From: Hyphomicrobiales bacterium
Lineage (GTDB): Bacteria; Pseudomonadota; Alphaproteobacteria; Rhizobiales; Xanthobacteraceae
Assembly (NCBI GenBank): GCA_017305555.1
Contig: JAFKKM010000025.1
Span: 44,134-108,133, forward strand
Direction: 5' to 3'
Length of the DNA: 64,000 nucleotides
Under the pieces are notes generated by a model, which was not told the origin of the DNA, did no database searches, and saw only the letters and a program-made list of their open reading frames with translations. The translations under genes and the position numbers were made by a program. Position 1 is the first letter of the stretch. The number at the start of each line of letters is the position of its first letter. This document shows positions 26,371 to 34,009 of this stretch, piece after piece.

Positions 26371-26622
26371 CTACTGGTTATCGTGGACGGGCTGCGCGGT
26401 TTGCTGCTGCATCTGATGCTCCCGACGCTTTTGCAGCTTGCGCTCTTTGGCCAAGTGGTGGCCGGCGACGCAGCCGCCCACCGCGCCGATGACGCCATGA
26501 TGGCCGGCGTAGTGACCGGCAACACCTCCGGCGACGGCGCCCGACAAACAGCCGATAGCTTTGGCCTGCGGCGCAAAAGCGACGCCGGCAATGAGAGCTG
26601 CCGCGATGATCAATGAACGCAT
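26371..26622 (-). CDS. Small secreted glycine-zipper protein
   Basis: An 83-residue protein with a signal peptide (MRSLIIAAALIAGVAFA, cleavage near PQAKA), then GCLSGAVAGGVAGHYAGHHG and VIGAVGGCVAGHH, a glycine zipper with His residues. It ends in a basic/Gln-rich tail. ATG 26622 follows GGAGGT. A degenerate EcfG-like promoter lies upstream (26665-26689). It is convergent with the lipoprotein gene at 25957. Confidence 0.75.
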   Translation of the reverse strand: MRSLIIAAALIAGVAFAPQAKAIGCLSGAVAGGVAGHYAGHHGVIGAVGGCVAGHHLAKERKLQKRREHQMQQQTAQPVHDNQ

Positions 26623-26664
26623 TGGAGACCTCCAAAATGCAGAATGAAATATTCTGGCAGAGGC

Positions 26665-26689
26665 AACCTGTCTGAGCGATGAACGTTCC
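26665..26689 (-). promoter_or_regulatory. Possible EcfG-like promoter (one mismatch)
   Basis: Read on the minus strand: GGAAC (26689-26685), 16-nt spacer, GGTT (26668-26665). The -35 is exact, but the -10 is GGTT in place of CGTT. It is 43 nt upstream of the ATG of the 83-residue glycine-zipper gene, a sensible distance. Weaker than the sites at 24909 and 27966. Confidence 0.35.
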
Positions 26690-26813
26690 GCGTGAAGGGA
26701 CGGAAGCATAGCGTGACACCAACCCGACCAATGAAGGCCCGACGGTTCGGTTGTCCAGCCGACATGCGACGCGCTACGCGATTGAAATTTCTACATTTTC
26801 AGGGAAAGGAAAG

Positions 26814-26888
26814 TGGCGCTCCCTAGCGGAATCGAACCGCTCTCTCCACCGTGAAAGGGTGGCGTCCTAACCGATAGACGAAGGGAGC
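26814..26888 (-). tRNA. tRNA-Glu (TTC anticodon)
   Basis: The minus strand reads GCTCCCTTCGTCTATCGGTT and folds as a cloverleaf. The acceptor stem pairs GCTCCCT with AGGGAGC. The anticodon loop CTTTCAC has anticodon TTC. The T arm contains GGTTCGATTCC. Discriminator G and CCA are encoded. It agrees with bacterial tRNA-Glu. No integrase or duplicated 3' end is seen nearby, so it is not a used attachment site here. Confidence 0.96.
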
Positions 26889-27186
26889 GAAACACCAGGC
26901 CCGAGGCGATTGCCGCGTTCAGACCCATGGTTCCGCGCTGCCGTGAAAATATCCGCCAAATCAATCGCTTGGAGAAACGTCGACTCCGCGCCGGATGGCC
27001 GCGACGCAGCGCGATCCGGAGACAGCGGCGAACGTATAATGGCGTTTGCCGGCGCGGGCAAGCCGTCTTGCCGGCCATTGTGGAAGGAGGCGACCGCATC
27101 CCCCGACGCATCGATCCTGTTGGGGCCGCGATCGGCGCGCGTTACTCTTGCGGCCGAGCACCCTCCCGCTGGAGACAGGAACGCCC

Positions 27187-27960
27187 ATGGCCCGCAAGCT
27201 GATCGACATTTCCGTGCCGCTGCAAAACGACGTCCCGGCCGACCCGCCCGGCAATCATCCCACCATTCAGTACATCGATCACCAACAGGGCCTGCCGCGA
27301 ATGCTGCAATTCTTCGACGGCCTCAAGGCGGAGGACTTGCCGGACGGCCAAGGCTGGGCGGTGGAGATGATCAACCTCTCGACCCATAACGGCACGCATC
27401 TCGACGCGCCGTATCACTTCCATCCGACGATGAATCGCGGCGAGCGTTCGTGGACCATCGACGAGGTGCCGCTGGAGTGGTGCTTGCAGCCGGGCGTCAA
27501 GCTCGACTTCCGCCATCTGCCCGACGGCTACGTGGCAACTGCGAAGGATGTCGCCGACGAGCTCGACCGCATCGGGCATACGCTGAAGCCGCTCGAGATC
27601 GTCGTCGTCAACACCGGCGCCGGCGCGAAGTACGGCCAGGCGGACTACGTCACCTCAGGCTGCGGCATGGGCTACGAGGCCACCATGTATCTCCTGGAGC
27701 GCGGCGTTCGCCTCACCGGCACCGATGGCTGGAGCTGGGACGCGCCGTTCGTCCACACCGCGAAGCGGTATGCCGAAACCCACGATGCCAGCCTGATCTG
27801 GGAAGGTCACAAGGCCGGCCGGCATATCGGTTACTGTCATCTCGAAAAGCTGCACAACCTCGAGCAACTGCCGTCGACCGGCTTCACCGTCTCGTGCTTC
27901 CCGGTGAAGATCGAGCGGGCGTCCGCAGGCTGGACGCGCGCCGTTGCCATTCTCGATTGA
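27187..27960 (+). CDS. Cyclase family protein (kynurenine formamidase-like)
   Basis: A 257-residue metal-dependent hydrolase of the cyclase/KynB family. Metal-binding motif HNGTHLDAPYHFHP (about residues 70-83) and later His-rich regions are present. The start MARKLIDISVPLQNDVP is the family N-terminus. ATG 27187 follows GGAGACAGGAA. Such enzymes hydrolyse N-formylkynurenine or cyclic amides; no kyn genes adjoin, so the substrate is open. Upstream in-frame codons are not family sequence. Confidence 0.88.
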   Translation: MARKLIDISVPLQNDVPADPPGNHPTIQYIDHQQGLPRMLQFFDGLKAEDLPDGQGWAVEMINLSTHNGTHLDAPYHFHPTMNRGERSWTIDEVPLEWCLQPGVKLDFRHLPDGYVATAKDVADELDRIGHTLKPLEIVVVNTGAGAKYGQADYVTSGCGMGYEATMYLLERGVRLTGTDGWSWDAPFVHTAKRYAETHDASLIWEGHKAGRHIGYCHLEKLHNLEQLPSTGFTVSCFPVKIERASAGWTRAVAILD

Positions 27961-27965
27961 GGAAT

Positions 27966-27991
27966 GGAACCCGGCGATGCTTCCGCTCGTT
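27966..27991 (+). promoter_or_regulatory. EcfG-type promoter of hdeD
   Basis: GGAAC (27966-27970), 17-nt spacer, CGTT (27988-27991): exact match to the EcfG general-stress consensus. It begins 6 nt after the stop codon of the cyclase gene and lies 60 nt upstream of the hdeD ATG (28051). Confidence 0.7.
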
Positions 27992-28050
27992 GAGACAGCG
28001 CCGAACTCCCCCTCACCGCGCGCGGAATCCCGCGACCGCAGGAGACTTCC

Positions 28051-28623
28051 ATGACGCTCCCCCATGATACCGACGATCTCGCGTCAAAGATGCACGCGGC
28101 CGTTCATGCCAACTGGAAAGCCTTCCTGATCGAAGGCATCCTGCTGGTGATCCTCGGATTGGGGGCTATGGTCGTGCCGCCGCTGGCCAGTCTCGCGGTC
28201 ACCGTCTTTCTCGGCTGGATGTTTGTCGTCAGCGGAATCGCAGGATTGGCGCTGACGTTCTGGGCCCGGCAAATGCCCGGCTTCTGGTGGTCGCTGATCT
28301 CGGCGCTGCTGGCGATCGCTGTCGGCGTCATCCTGCTGACGCGGCCGGTTCAGGCCACCCTGACGCTGACCATCGTGGTCGGGGCTTATTTCCTCGCGGA
28401 AGGCGTCACCACCATCATGTATGCGCTGGAGCATCGCCGGGAGTTGTCGCAGCGCTGGGGCTGGATGCTGACCGCCGGCATCATGGATATCGTCGTCGCC
28501 CTGATCATCGTCGCCGGCCTGCCCGGCTCGGCGCTATGGGCGATAGGCCTGCTGGTCGGCATCAACCTGCTGTTCGGCGGCGCGACACTGATCGGCGTGG
28601 CGCTCGCCGCGCGGGAAAAATAG
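28051..28623 (+). CDS. hdeD: HdeD family membrane protein
   Basis: A 190-residue integral membrane protein with six hydrophobic spans in pairs, the HdeD/DUF308 pattern (LIEGILLVILGLGAMVVPPL, then VGVILLTRPVQATLTL). HdeD was named for acid resistance in E. coli; its mechanism is unclear. The EcfG promoter just upstream fits a general-stress role. ATG 28051 follows GCAGGAGAC. The E. coli hdeA/hdeB genes are absent. Confidence 0.9.
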   Translation: MTLPHDTDDLASKMHAAVHANWKAFLIEGILLVILGLGAMVVPPLASLAVTVFLGWMFVVSGIAGLALTFWARQMPGFWWSLISALLAIAVGVILLTRPVQATLTLTIVVGAYFLAEGVTTIMYALEHRRELSQRWGWMLTAGIMDIVVALIIVAGLPGSALWAIGLLVGINLLFGGATLIGVALAAREK

Positions 28624-28632
28624 CCTGCCGGT

Positions 28633-28890
28633 TCAGCAGCCGCGACAAATGCTCTTGAGCTTGCGGTCGAGCTGGGCGTCCTCGCGCGCAATGGGATCGT
28701 TCGGATTGTCGATATTTTTCTCCGACGGCACATCGCCGCGACGCGGCTGACGATGGCCCACCGGCGCGCTCGGAACGGGAGTGCTCACGCCCGGCATGGT
28801 CGGGCTCGCACCACTCCGCCCGGTTTGCGCGATCGCCTCGGGTGCAGCGACCATCAGCAGCAAGGCCGTTGTCGCAATCCATTTGTTCAT
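28633..28890 (-). CDS. Small secreted hypothetical protein
   Basis: An 85-residue protein with a signal peptide (MNKWIATTALLLMVAAPEAI, cleavage near AIAQT). The mature part is Pro- and Ser-rich, then a charged C-terminus IAREDAQLDRKLKSICRGC with two Cys near the end. ATG 28890 follows GGAGGCC. Convergent with hdeD, only 9 nt apart. No family assigned. Confidence 0.6.
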   Translation of the reverse strand: MNKWIATTALLLMVAAPEAIAQTGRSGASPTMPGVSTPVPSAPVGHRQPRRGDVPSEKNIDNPNDPIAREDAQLDRKLKSICRGC

Positions 28891-29037
28891 GTCGGCCTCC
28901 ATTGGTACGGCATCAAGTTCATTGAAGCGGATTCGAGAGCGCCGCGCTACAGCGCGTCGCGCCCTGACCGCTTTTCACCTCGCGGTCCGGACCGTGCGCC
29001 TGCATCGATCGAGAGTGCCGCGAAAAGCTGAGGGGCC

Positions 29038-29235
29038 TTAACGGGAACGCTCCGGCAGCTCGATCGTTCCGCAGTTGCGCCGCCCCTGCGCCGAGCAATC
29101 CAGCCCCTTGCGCACGTCCGCCATGGTCATCAGCAGCCACGCCCCCGCGGCCACCAGGACCACGAAGAAGCCGAGCAGCACCGCGTTCTCAACGGTCCGG
29201 TTGCCATCGTCGTCGGGCGGGTCCTGCATGGTCAT
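29038..29235 (-). CDS. 65-residue single-pass membrane protein linked to epmB
   Basis: A hydrophilic acidic N-terminus (MTMQDPPDDDGNRTVENA), one membrane helix (VLLGFFVVLVAAGAWLLMTM) and a basic C-terminal tail with two Cys (DCSAQGRRNC). It starts 12 nt after the epmB stop on the same strand, so it is probably the third gene of the epmA-epmB operon. No known partner role in EF-P modification. Start may be 29235 or 29229. Confidence 0.65.
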   Translation of the reverse strand: MTMQDPPDDDGNRTVENAVLLGFFVVLVAAGAWLLMTMADVRKGLDCSAQGRRNCGTIELPERSR

Positions 29236-29247
29236 CGCACCGCCTTG

Positions 29248-30315
29248 TCATGTCCGTGGCGGATAGGCGTGGATGCCGCCGCAGAAGTCGGTGACCTGAT
29301 AGTCCGCTGCGCCGCTGTCGGCCTCGCGCGCGAGATAATTCGGCCCGACCGGGGCCTTGCCGAAGCCACCTGGAATATCCAGCACGAATTCCGGCTGGCA
29401 CAATCCCGACACGCGGCCGCGCATCTCGCGCATCAGTTGCTGGCCCTTTTCCAGCGTGGTGCGCAGATGCGCGGTGCCCGGCGCCAGATCGCCATGATGC
29501 AGGTAGTACGGCTTGATCCGGCATTCGACGAACGCGCGCATCAAGGCTTCGAGCGCTTGCAGGTTATCGTTGACGCCGGCGAGCAGCACCGACTGGCTGA
29601 CCATCGGAATACCGGCGTCGACGATCCGCGCGCAGGCTTCGCGCGCCTCTGTCGAAAACTCCCGTGCGTGGTTGGCATGAACCGCGAGCCACGTCGTTGC
29701 ATTCGGCACGCGCAATGCCGCGACCATCTCGGCGCTGACGCGCGTGGGATCGGCCATCGGCACGCGGGTATGGATGCGGATGATCTTCACATGATCGATG
29801 GCGGCGAGATCGGCCATCACCTCGGCCATACGGCGCGGCGACAGCATCAGCGGATCGCCGCCGGTGAGGATCACCTCCCAGATTTCCGGGTGCGAGCGGA
29901 TGTAATCGAGCGCTGCGTTATAGACATCCGGCGTCAGCGCGTTGTCCTTGCCCGGCCCGACCATCTCGCGGCGGAAGCAGAAGCGGCAATAGACTGCGCA
30001 GACATGCACCAGCTTGAACAGCACGCGGTCCGGATAACGATGAACGATGCCCTCCACCGGGGAACGCGCGTGGTCGCCGATCGGATCGACATTCTCAATC
30101 GGTTGGCTGTTCAACTCCTTCACGTCAGGAATGTATTGGAGCGCGATCGGATCGGCCGGATCGCTCGGATCGATCAGCGCGGCGACATCCGGCGTCAGCG
30201 CCACGGCGTAGCGCGCCGCGACCTTCTCCAGATCATGCAGAGCCGATGCAGGCGCGAGGCCCTGCGATATCAGTTGCTGCGGCTGGCGCAGCGTGGTGGA
30301 AACCTTCTGGTTCAT
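29248..30315 (-). CDS. epmB: EF-P lysine 2,3-aminomutase EpmB (KamA family radical SAM)
   Basis: A 355-residue radical SAM enzyme with the cluster-binding CAVYCRFC (Cys106, Cys110, Cys113). The following FRREMVG is the EpmB/KamA pattern. It converts (S)-alpha-lysine to (R)-beta-lysine, the donor used to modify EF-P. ATG 30315 overlaps the epmA stop by 4 nt, which fixes the start; a longer opening to 30339 is less likely. The late TDFCGGIHAYPPRT end is characteristic. Iron-sulfur dependent, cytoplasmic. Confidence 0.93.
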   Translation of the reverse strand: MNQKVSTTLRQPQQLISQGLAPASALHDLEKVAARYAVALTPDVAALIDPSDPADPIALQYIPDVKELNSQPIENVDPIGDHARSPVEGIVHRYPDRVLFKLVHVCAVYCRFCFRREMVGPGKDNALTPDVYNAALDYIRSHPEIWEVILTGGDPLMLSPRRMAEVMADLAAIDHVKIIRIHTRVPMADPTRVSAEMVAALRVPNATTWLAVHANHAREFSTEAREACARIVDAGIPMVSQSVLLAGVNDNLQALEALMRAFVECRIKPYYLHHGDLAPGTAHLRTTLEKGQQLMREMRGRVSGLCQPEFVLDIPGGFGKAPVGPNYLAREADSGAADYQVTDFCGGIHAYPPRT

Positions 30316-31364
30316 GCTTTGCCTGCCGGCGGCGTCCACACCACCTGATCGATCCGTTGCGCGCCGGAGGCCAGCATCACCAGCCGGTCGAAGCCGAGCG
30401 CCACGCCGCTCGCTTGCGGCATCGCCACAAGCGCGGCAAGGAAATCCTCATCGAGCGGATAGCGCTCGCCGTAAAGACGCTCCTTGTCGTCCATCGCCAG
30501 TTCGAAACGCCGCCGCTGTTCGCGCGCGTCAGTCAACTCACCAAAGCCATTGGCGAGTTCGACGCCGCAGGCATAGGCCTCGAATCGCTCCGACACACGC
30601 GGGTCCGACGGTTTCGCACGCGCCAGTGCCGATTCCGGCGCAGGATATTCATAGAGCACCGTCGTCCTGCCCTGCCCGAGATGCGGCTCGACATGCTCGA
30701 CCAGAATCTTGCTGAAGATGTCCGACCAGGTGTCGTCGTCCGCTACGCGCACCTTGCCGCGCGCGGCGTCGGCCAACGCATCGCGGTTGCCTTCGCTGCC
30801 GTCAATGGTCGCGAGCAAATCGATACCGGCGGAGCATCGAAACGCCTCGGCGACGGTCACCCATTCCGCCTCCGCGAACGGATTGGCGTTGCGCCCACGA
30901 AATGCGAAGGCGCGGGTCTGCGCGGTGTCCGCCGCGAGCGCGATCAACGCCAGACAATCCGCGATCACCGCCTCGTAAGGTTCATCGGCGCGATACCATT
31001 CCAGCATGGTGAATTCCGGTAGATGCAGGTCGCCGCGCTCGCGGTCGCGGAACACGCGGGCGAATTCGACGATTCGGTCCTCGCCCGCCGCGAGCAATTT
31101 CTTGCAAGCGAACTCCGGCGAAGTGCGCAGGTAACGCGGCAGCGTTTCGCCCTCCGCACCGATCAACGCCGTGCGCGGCGCGTGCAGATGCGTTTCGTTG
31201 CCCGGCGACACCTGAAGCACGCCGGTTTCCACCTCGACGAATCCGGCCGCCGTGAACCAGGTCCGGCACGCAGCGGTGATGGCACCGCGCGCGGCCAAAA
31301 ACGGCCTGCGATCCTGATGGCGATTTCGATCCCACCAGGGCGAAGGACGATCATCCAGTTTCAT
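30312..31364 (-). CDS. epmA: EF-P lysine lysyltransferase EpmA (GenX/PoxA)
   Basis: A 350-residue class II lysyl-tRNA-synthetase paralogue lacking the anticodon domain. Motif 2 is RVFRDRERGDLHLPEFTMLE and motif 3 GVALGFDRLVML. It attaches beta-lysine to the conserved EF-P lysine. It is coupled to epmB by a 4-nt overlap and divergent from efp, about 250 bp away across a repeat. EpmA, EpmB and EF-P are therefore all encoded within 3 kb. Confidence 0.95.
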   Translation of the reverse strand: MKLDDRPSPWWDRNRHQDRRPFLAARGAITAACRTWFTAAGFVEVETGVLQVSPGNETHLHAPRTALIGAEGETLPRYLRTSPEFACKKLLAAGEDRIVEFARVFRDRERGDLHLPEFTMLEWYRADEPYEAVIADCLALIALAADTAQTRAFAFRGRNANPFAEAEWVTVAEAFRCSAGIDLLATIDGSEGNRDALADAARGKVRVADDDTWSDIFSKILVEHVEPHLGQGRTTVLYEYPAPESALARAKPSDPRVSERFEAYACGVELANGFGELTDAREQRRRFELAMDDKERLYGERYPLDEDFLAALVAMPQASGVALGFDRLVMLASGAQRIDQVVWTPPAGKA

Positions 31365-31409
31365 GATTGCCCGCCGATACAGCGTGCAAATGTTGGGGCC
31401 AGCCCCCTG

Positions 31410-31511
31410 GAGCCATTTCCGTTCCGATCAAATCGGAACGGGGCTCCAGATTCCAGCTTTGACGCGTTTTTTTGACGCGAACCGGACTCCACTTCGCTTG
31501 AAAACGCTCTA
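31410..31511. repeat. Palindrome-containing rhizobial repeat between epmA and efp
   Basis: It contains GTTCCGAT-CAA-ATCGGAAC (31421-31439) and GACGCG repeats flanking seven T, then CGAACCGG and GAAAACGCTCT. I recognise this arrangement from memory as a widespread intergenic repeat in Bradyrhizobium-type genomes. It fills most of the divergent promoter region of epmA and efp. Confidence 0.65.
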
Positions 31512-31613
31512 GCGTCAGCGGCCCAAATCAGTATGTTGCAGCCCGAAACCGCTTCGCCGCCGGAACCGCCATGCTTGGCTCGGCCCCGAACCCGAACGCT
31601 AGGAATATTTTCT

Positions 31614-32180
31614 GTGAGAGTCATCGCCAGTTCTATCCGCAAGGGCAATGTTATTGAGCAAAACGGCCAGCTTTATGTGGTCCTGTCAGCCGAAAACATC
31701 CATCCCGGCAAGGGCACGCCGGTCAGCCAGATCGAAATGCGCCGAATCAGCGACGGCGTAAAGATCTCCGAACGCTACAAGACCACCGACCAGGTCGAGC
31801 GCGCCACCATCGAAGACCGCAACTACAACTTCCTTTATGAAGATGGCGACGGCTTCCATTTTATGAATGCCGAGACCTACGATCAGGTTCAGGTGCCGAA
31901 GGACGTGGTGGGCAGTTCCGCGCCGTACCTTCAGGAAAACATGACCGTGAAGCTGTCGATGCACGACGTGGTGCCGGTCGCGATCACCTTGCCGCAGCGC
32001 GTCACGCTCGAAGTGGTCGAGACCGAGCCGGTGACCAAGGGCCAGACCGCGTCGTCGTCCTACAAGCCCGCCATGCTGTCCAACGGCGTCCGTTCGGCGG
32101 TGCCGCCGCATGTCGGCGTCGGAACGCGGATCGTCGTCCTGACCGAGGACGGTTCCTACGTCGAGCGCGCCAAGGACTAA
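31614..32180 (+). CDS. efp: Elongation factor P
   Basis: A 188-residue factor that relieves ribosome stalling at polyproline. Three KOW/OB-like domains in standard length: KOW (1-65), EF-P middle, C-terminal OB ending SYVERAKD. The modified lysine is Lys33 in HPGKGTP. The start is GTG 31614, preceded by AGGAA at 31601; a longer in-frame opening from 31533 runs through repeat sequence and is unlikely. The nearby epmA/epmB indicate beta-lysylation of Lys33. Confidence 0.96.
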   Translation: MRVIASSIRKGNVIEQNGQLYVVLSAENIHPGKGTPVSQIEMRRISDGVKISERYKTTDQVERATIEDRNYNFLYEDGDGFHFMNAETYDQVQVPKDVVGSSAPYLQENMTVKLSMHDVVPVAITLPQRVTLEVVETEPVTKGQTASSSYKPAMLSNGVRSAVPPHVGVGTRIVVLTEDGSYVERAKD

Positions 32181-32239
32181 CGCGATAAGAACCAACTTCG
32201 ATCAGGTCCATCGCCTGACGGCCCGCGGGAGCCGAACGA

Positions 32240-33937
32240 TTGCGAAACACCCTCTCACGTTGCGCTGATATCATCTCTGGAAGGCGATGCCTCTCAGCGC
32301 TCGTGGGTCTGGTGGTTCTCGCTGCTCCCGCCGCCGCCGATGAATTCAAGACGCCTGCAATTTCGGCGGTTCACGTCGAATGGCGCGCGGCGCTCGATCA
32401 GTTCAAATCCGAGATCGCGGCGCATCCGGAGTTGGCGGGCCGCTTCACCTTCACCAGCCGCCGGCGGCTGTCGCCGTCCGATCCGCGCATCATGCCGGCG
32501 TTCGAGCAACTGAACGCCATCACCTCGCCGCTGTTTTCCGGCATCAGCCGCAGTCCGATCCCGGTGCTGCTGCCGTTCGATACGGCCGGCTACGTCAAGG
32601 ACCGCGATAGCGGCGCGCCCGGCAGCATCGCGATCTCGCATTATCAATCCGGCTTCAACAAGGCCGAGATGTTCGTGACCGGCGGCGCGGGTTACGACGC
32701 CTTGTTCAGCCTGCCGCGCGCGTCCGATGGTAGTACGCCGGAGCGCGTCTACGCCAAGCCGGTCGAGGTGCAGATCACCGGCTCGCTGCTGGTTTACGAC
32801 CTCAACGATCCGGTCGCGGGCAAGGGCGAAGCGGTGCGCGCGCTGCAAGGCCAGTTTCCCGATATCCGCCGGGTCATCCGCGAAGGCTTCGTGCGCTATC
32901 GCTTCACCGCGTTCGGCGTGCCTTACGTCGTGGCGATCCACTGCCTCGACAGCGTGCCGCGCGCCGACCGCCTCGCCTGCCGCGAGGCCTCCGGCGTCGC
33001 CGAGCGTTTCATCAAGGCACTGCGCATCGTTGGCGGCGGGCCGTCCCGCCCGCGCGCCAACAAGGCGGCAGACCTCGCGCCGCGCCCCGCCAATTTTTCA
33101 CCCGATTTCACCTATCGGCCATCGGGCGAGATCATCGCCAACAGCGGCTATCGCGAGCAGAGCGGCCACGCCGACTGGACGGTCTATTCGCAGATCCGCT
33201 TTCCGCTCAAGGAAGCCCCCGCTTACGCCAACTCGCAATCGTTCCTGAACTGGGGCGATTGCTTCCATCGCGGCCGGGTGCCGCCGCCTTACCGCAAGGG
33301 CGCGAAGTATCACTGCAAGTCGAACGACAAACCGCTCGTGTTCGATGAATCCGCGCGCGAGAATTACTCTTACCCGTGGCAGGATAATTTCTGCGAGGCG
33401 CGGGATTTTGAAGTTGGACAATGCGCCAGCGGCTTCGGCCATCAGGGCCAGGATATCCGGCCTTCCGCCTGTCGGCTGCGCAACGAGAGCGCCGACCGCT
33501 GCGAGCCGAACATCTTCCCGGTGATCGCGGTGCGCGACGGCACCCTGCTGCGCTCGCCCAAGCGCGAAGCCCTGACCTTGCTGGTCAACACCCAGACCGA
33601 GCACATCCGCTTCCGCTACATGCATATGGATCCCGCGCATCTCGATGCCGACGGCATGTTGAACGGCCGGCATGTTGCCGAGGGTGAGAAGCTCGGGCTG
33701 GTGTCGAACTATCAGGACTATCAGGGCGGCACCACCGTCCACCTGCACTTCGACGTGCAGGTGTTCACGCGCGAGGGTTGGCTCTGGGTCAATCCTTACG
33801 TGACACTGATCTCGTCCTATGAGCGGCTGATCGAGGGGCGCGGCCGCGAGGTTCCGGCAACGACCGCCGAGACGAAAGCCGCAACACCGGCCAGCGCAGA
33901 CTCCGCCACGACGGAACCGACGACGAAAAGCCAATAG
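32240..33937 (+). CDS. Exported M23 family metallopeptidase
   Basis: A 565-residue exported protein with a signal peptide (CLSALVGLVVLAAPAAA). The C-terminal third holds an M23/LytM-type domain with GHQGQDIR (His401, Asp405) and VHLHFDVQ (His501, His503), the Zn-ligand and catalytic positions of this class. The first 300 residues are a large unassigned domain. M23 enzymes cleave peptidoglycan cross-links, so a cell-wall role is likely. Start is TTG 32240 with GGGAG at 32227; the C-terminal tail is Thr/Ala-rich. The next gene is a lytic transglycosylase. Confidence 0.8.
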   Translation: MRNTLSRCADIISGRRCLSALVGLVVLAAPAAADEFKTPAISAVHVEWRAALDQFKSEIAAHPELAGRFTFTSRRRLSPSDPRIMPAFEQLNAITSPLFSGISRSPIPVLLPFDTAGYVKDRDSGAPGSIAISHYQSGFNKAEMFVTGGAGYDALFSLPRASDGSTPERVYAKPVEVQITGSLLVYDLNDPVAGKGEAVRALQGQFPDIRRVIREGFVRYRFTAFGVPYVVAIHCLDSVPRADRLACREASGVAERFIKALRIVGGGPSRPRANKAADLAPRPANFSPDFTYRPSGEIIANSGYREQSGHADWTVYSQIRFPLKEAPAYANSQSFLNWGDCFHRGRVPPPYRKGAKYHCKSNDKPLVFDESARENYSYPWQDNFCEARDFEVGQCASGFGHQGQDIRPSACRLRNESADRCEPNIFPVIAVRDGTLLRSPKREALTLLVNTQTEHIRFRYMHMDPAHLDADGMLNGRHVAEGEKLGLVSNYQDYQGGTTVHLHFDVQVFTREGWLWVNPYVTLISSYERLIEGRGREVPATTAETKAATPASADSATTEPTTKSQ

Positions 33938-34009
33938 CCGGGTTCCCGCGTCCAACGCCGCGCCGAAAAGGCCTTTGGCGCATCGCGATGCACCTCCTAG
34001 ACTGCATCA

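Noticed and set aside
26623..26888. tRNA-Glu as an integration site
   Set aside because: No integrase, no duplicated tRNA 3' end, and neighbours look like ordinary chromosomal genes.
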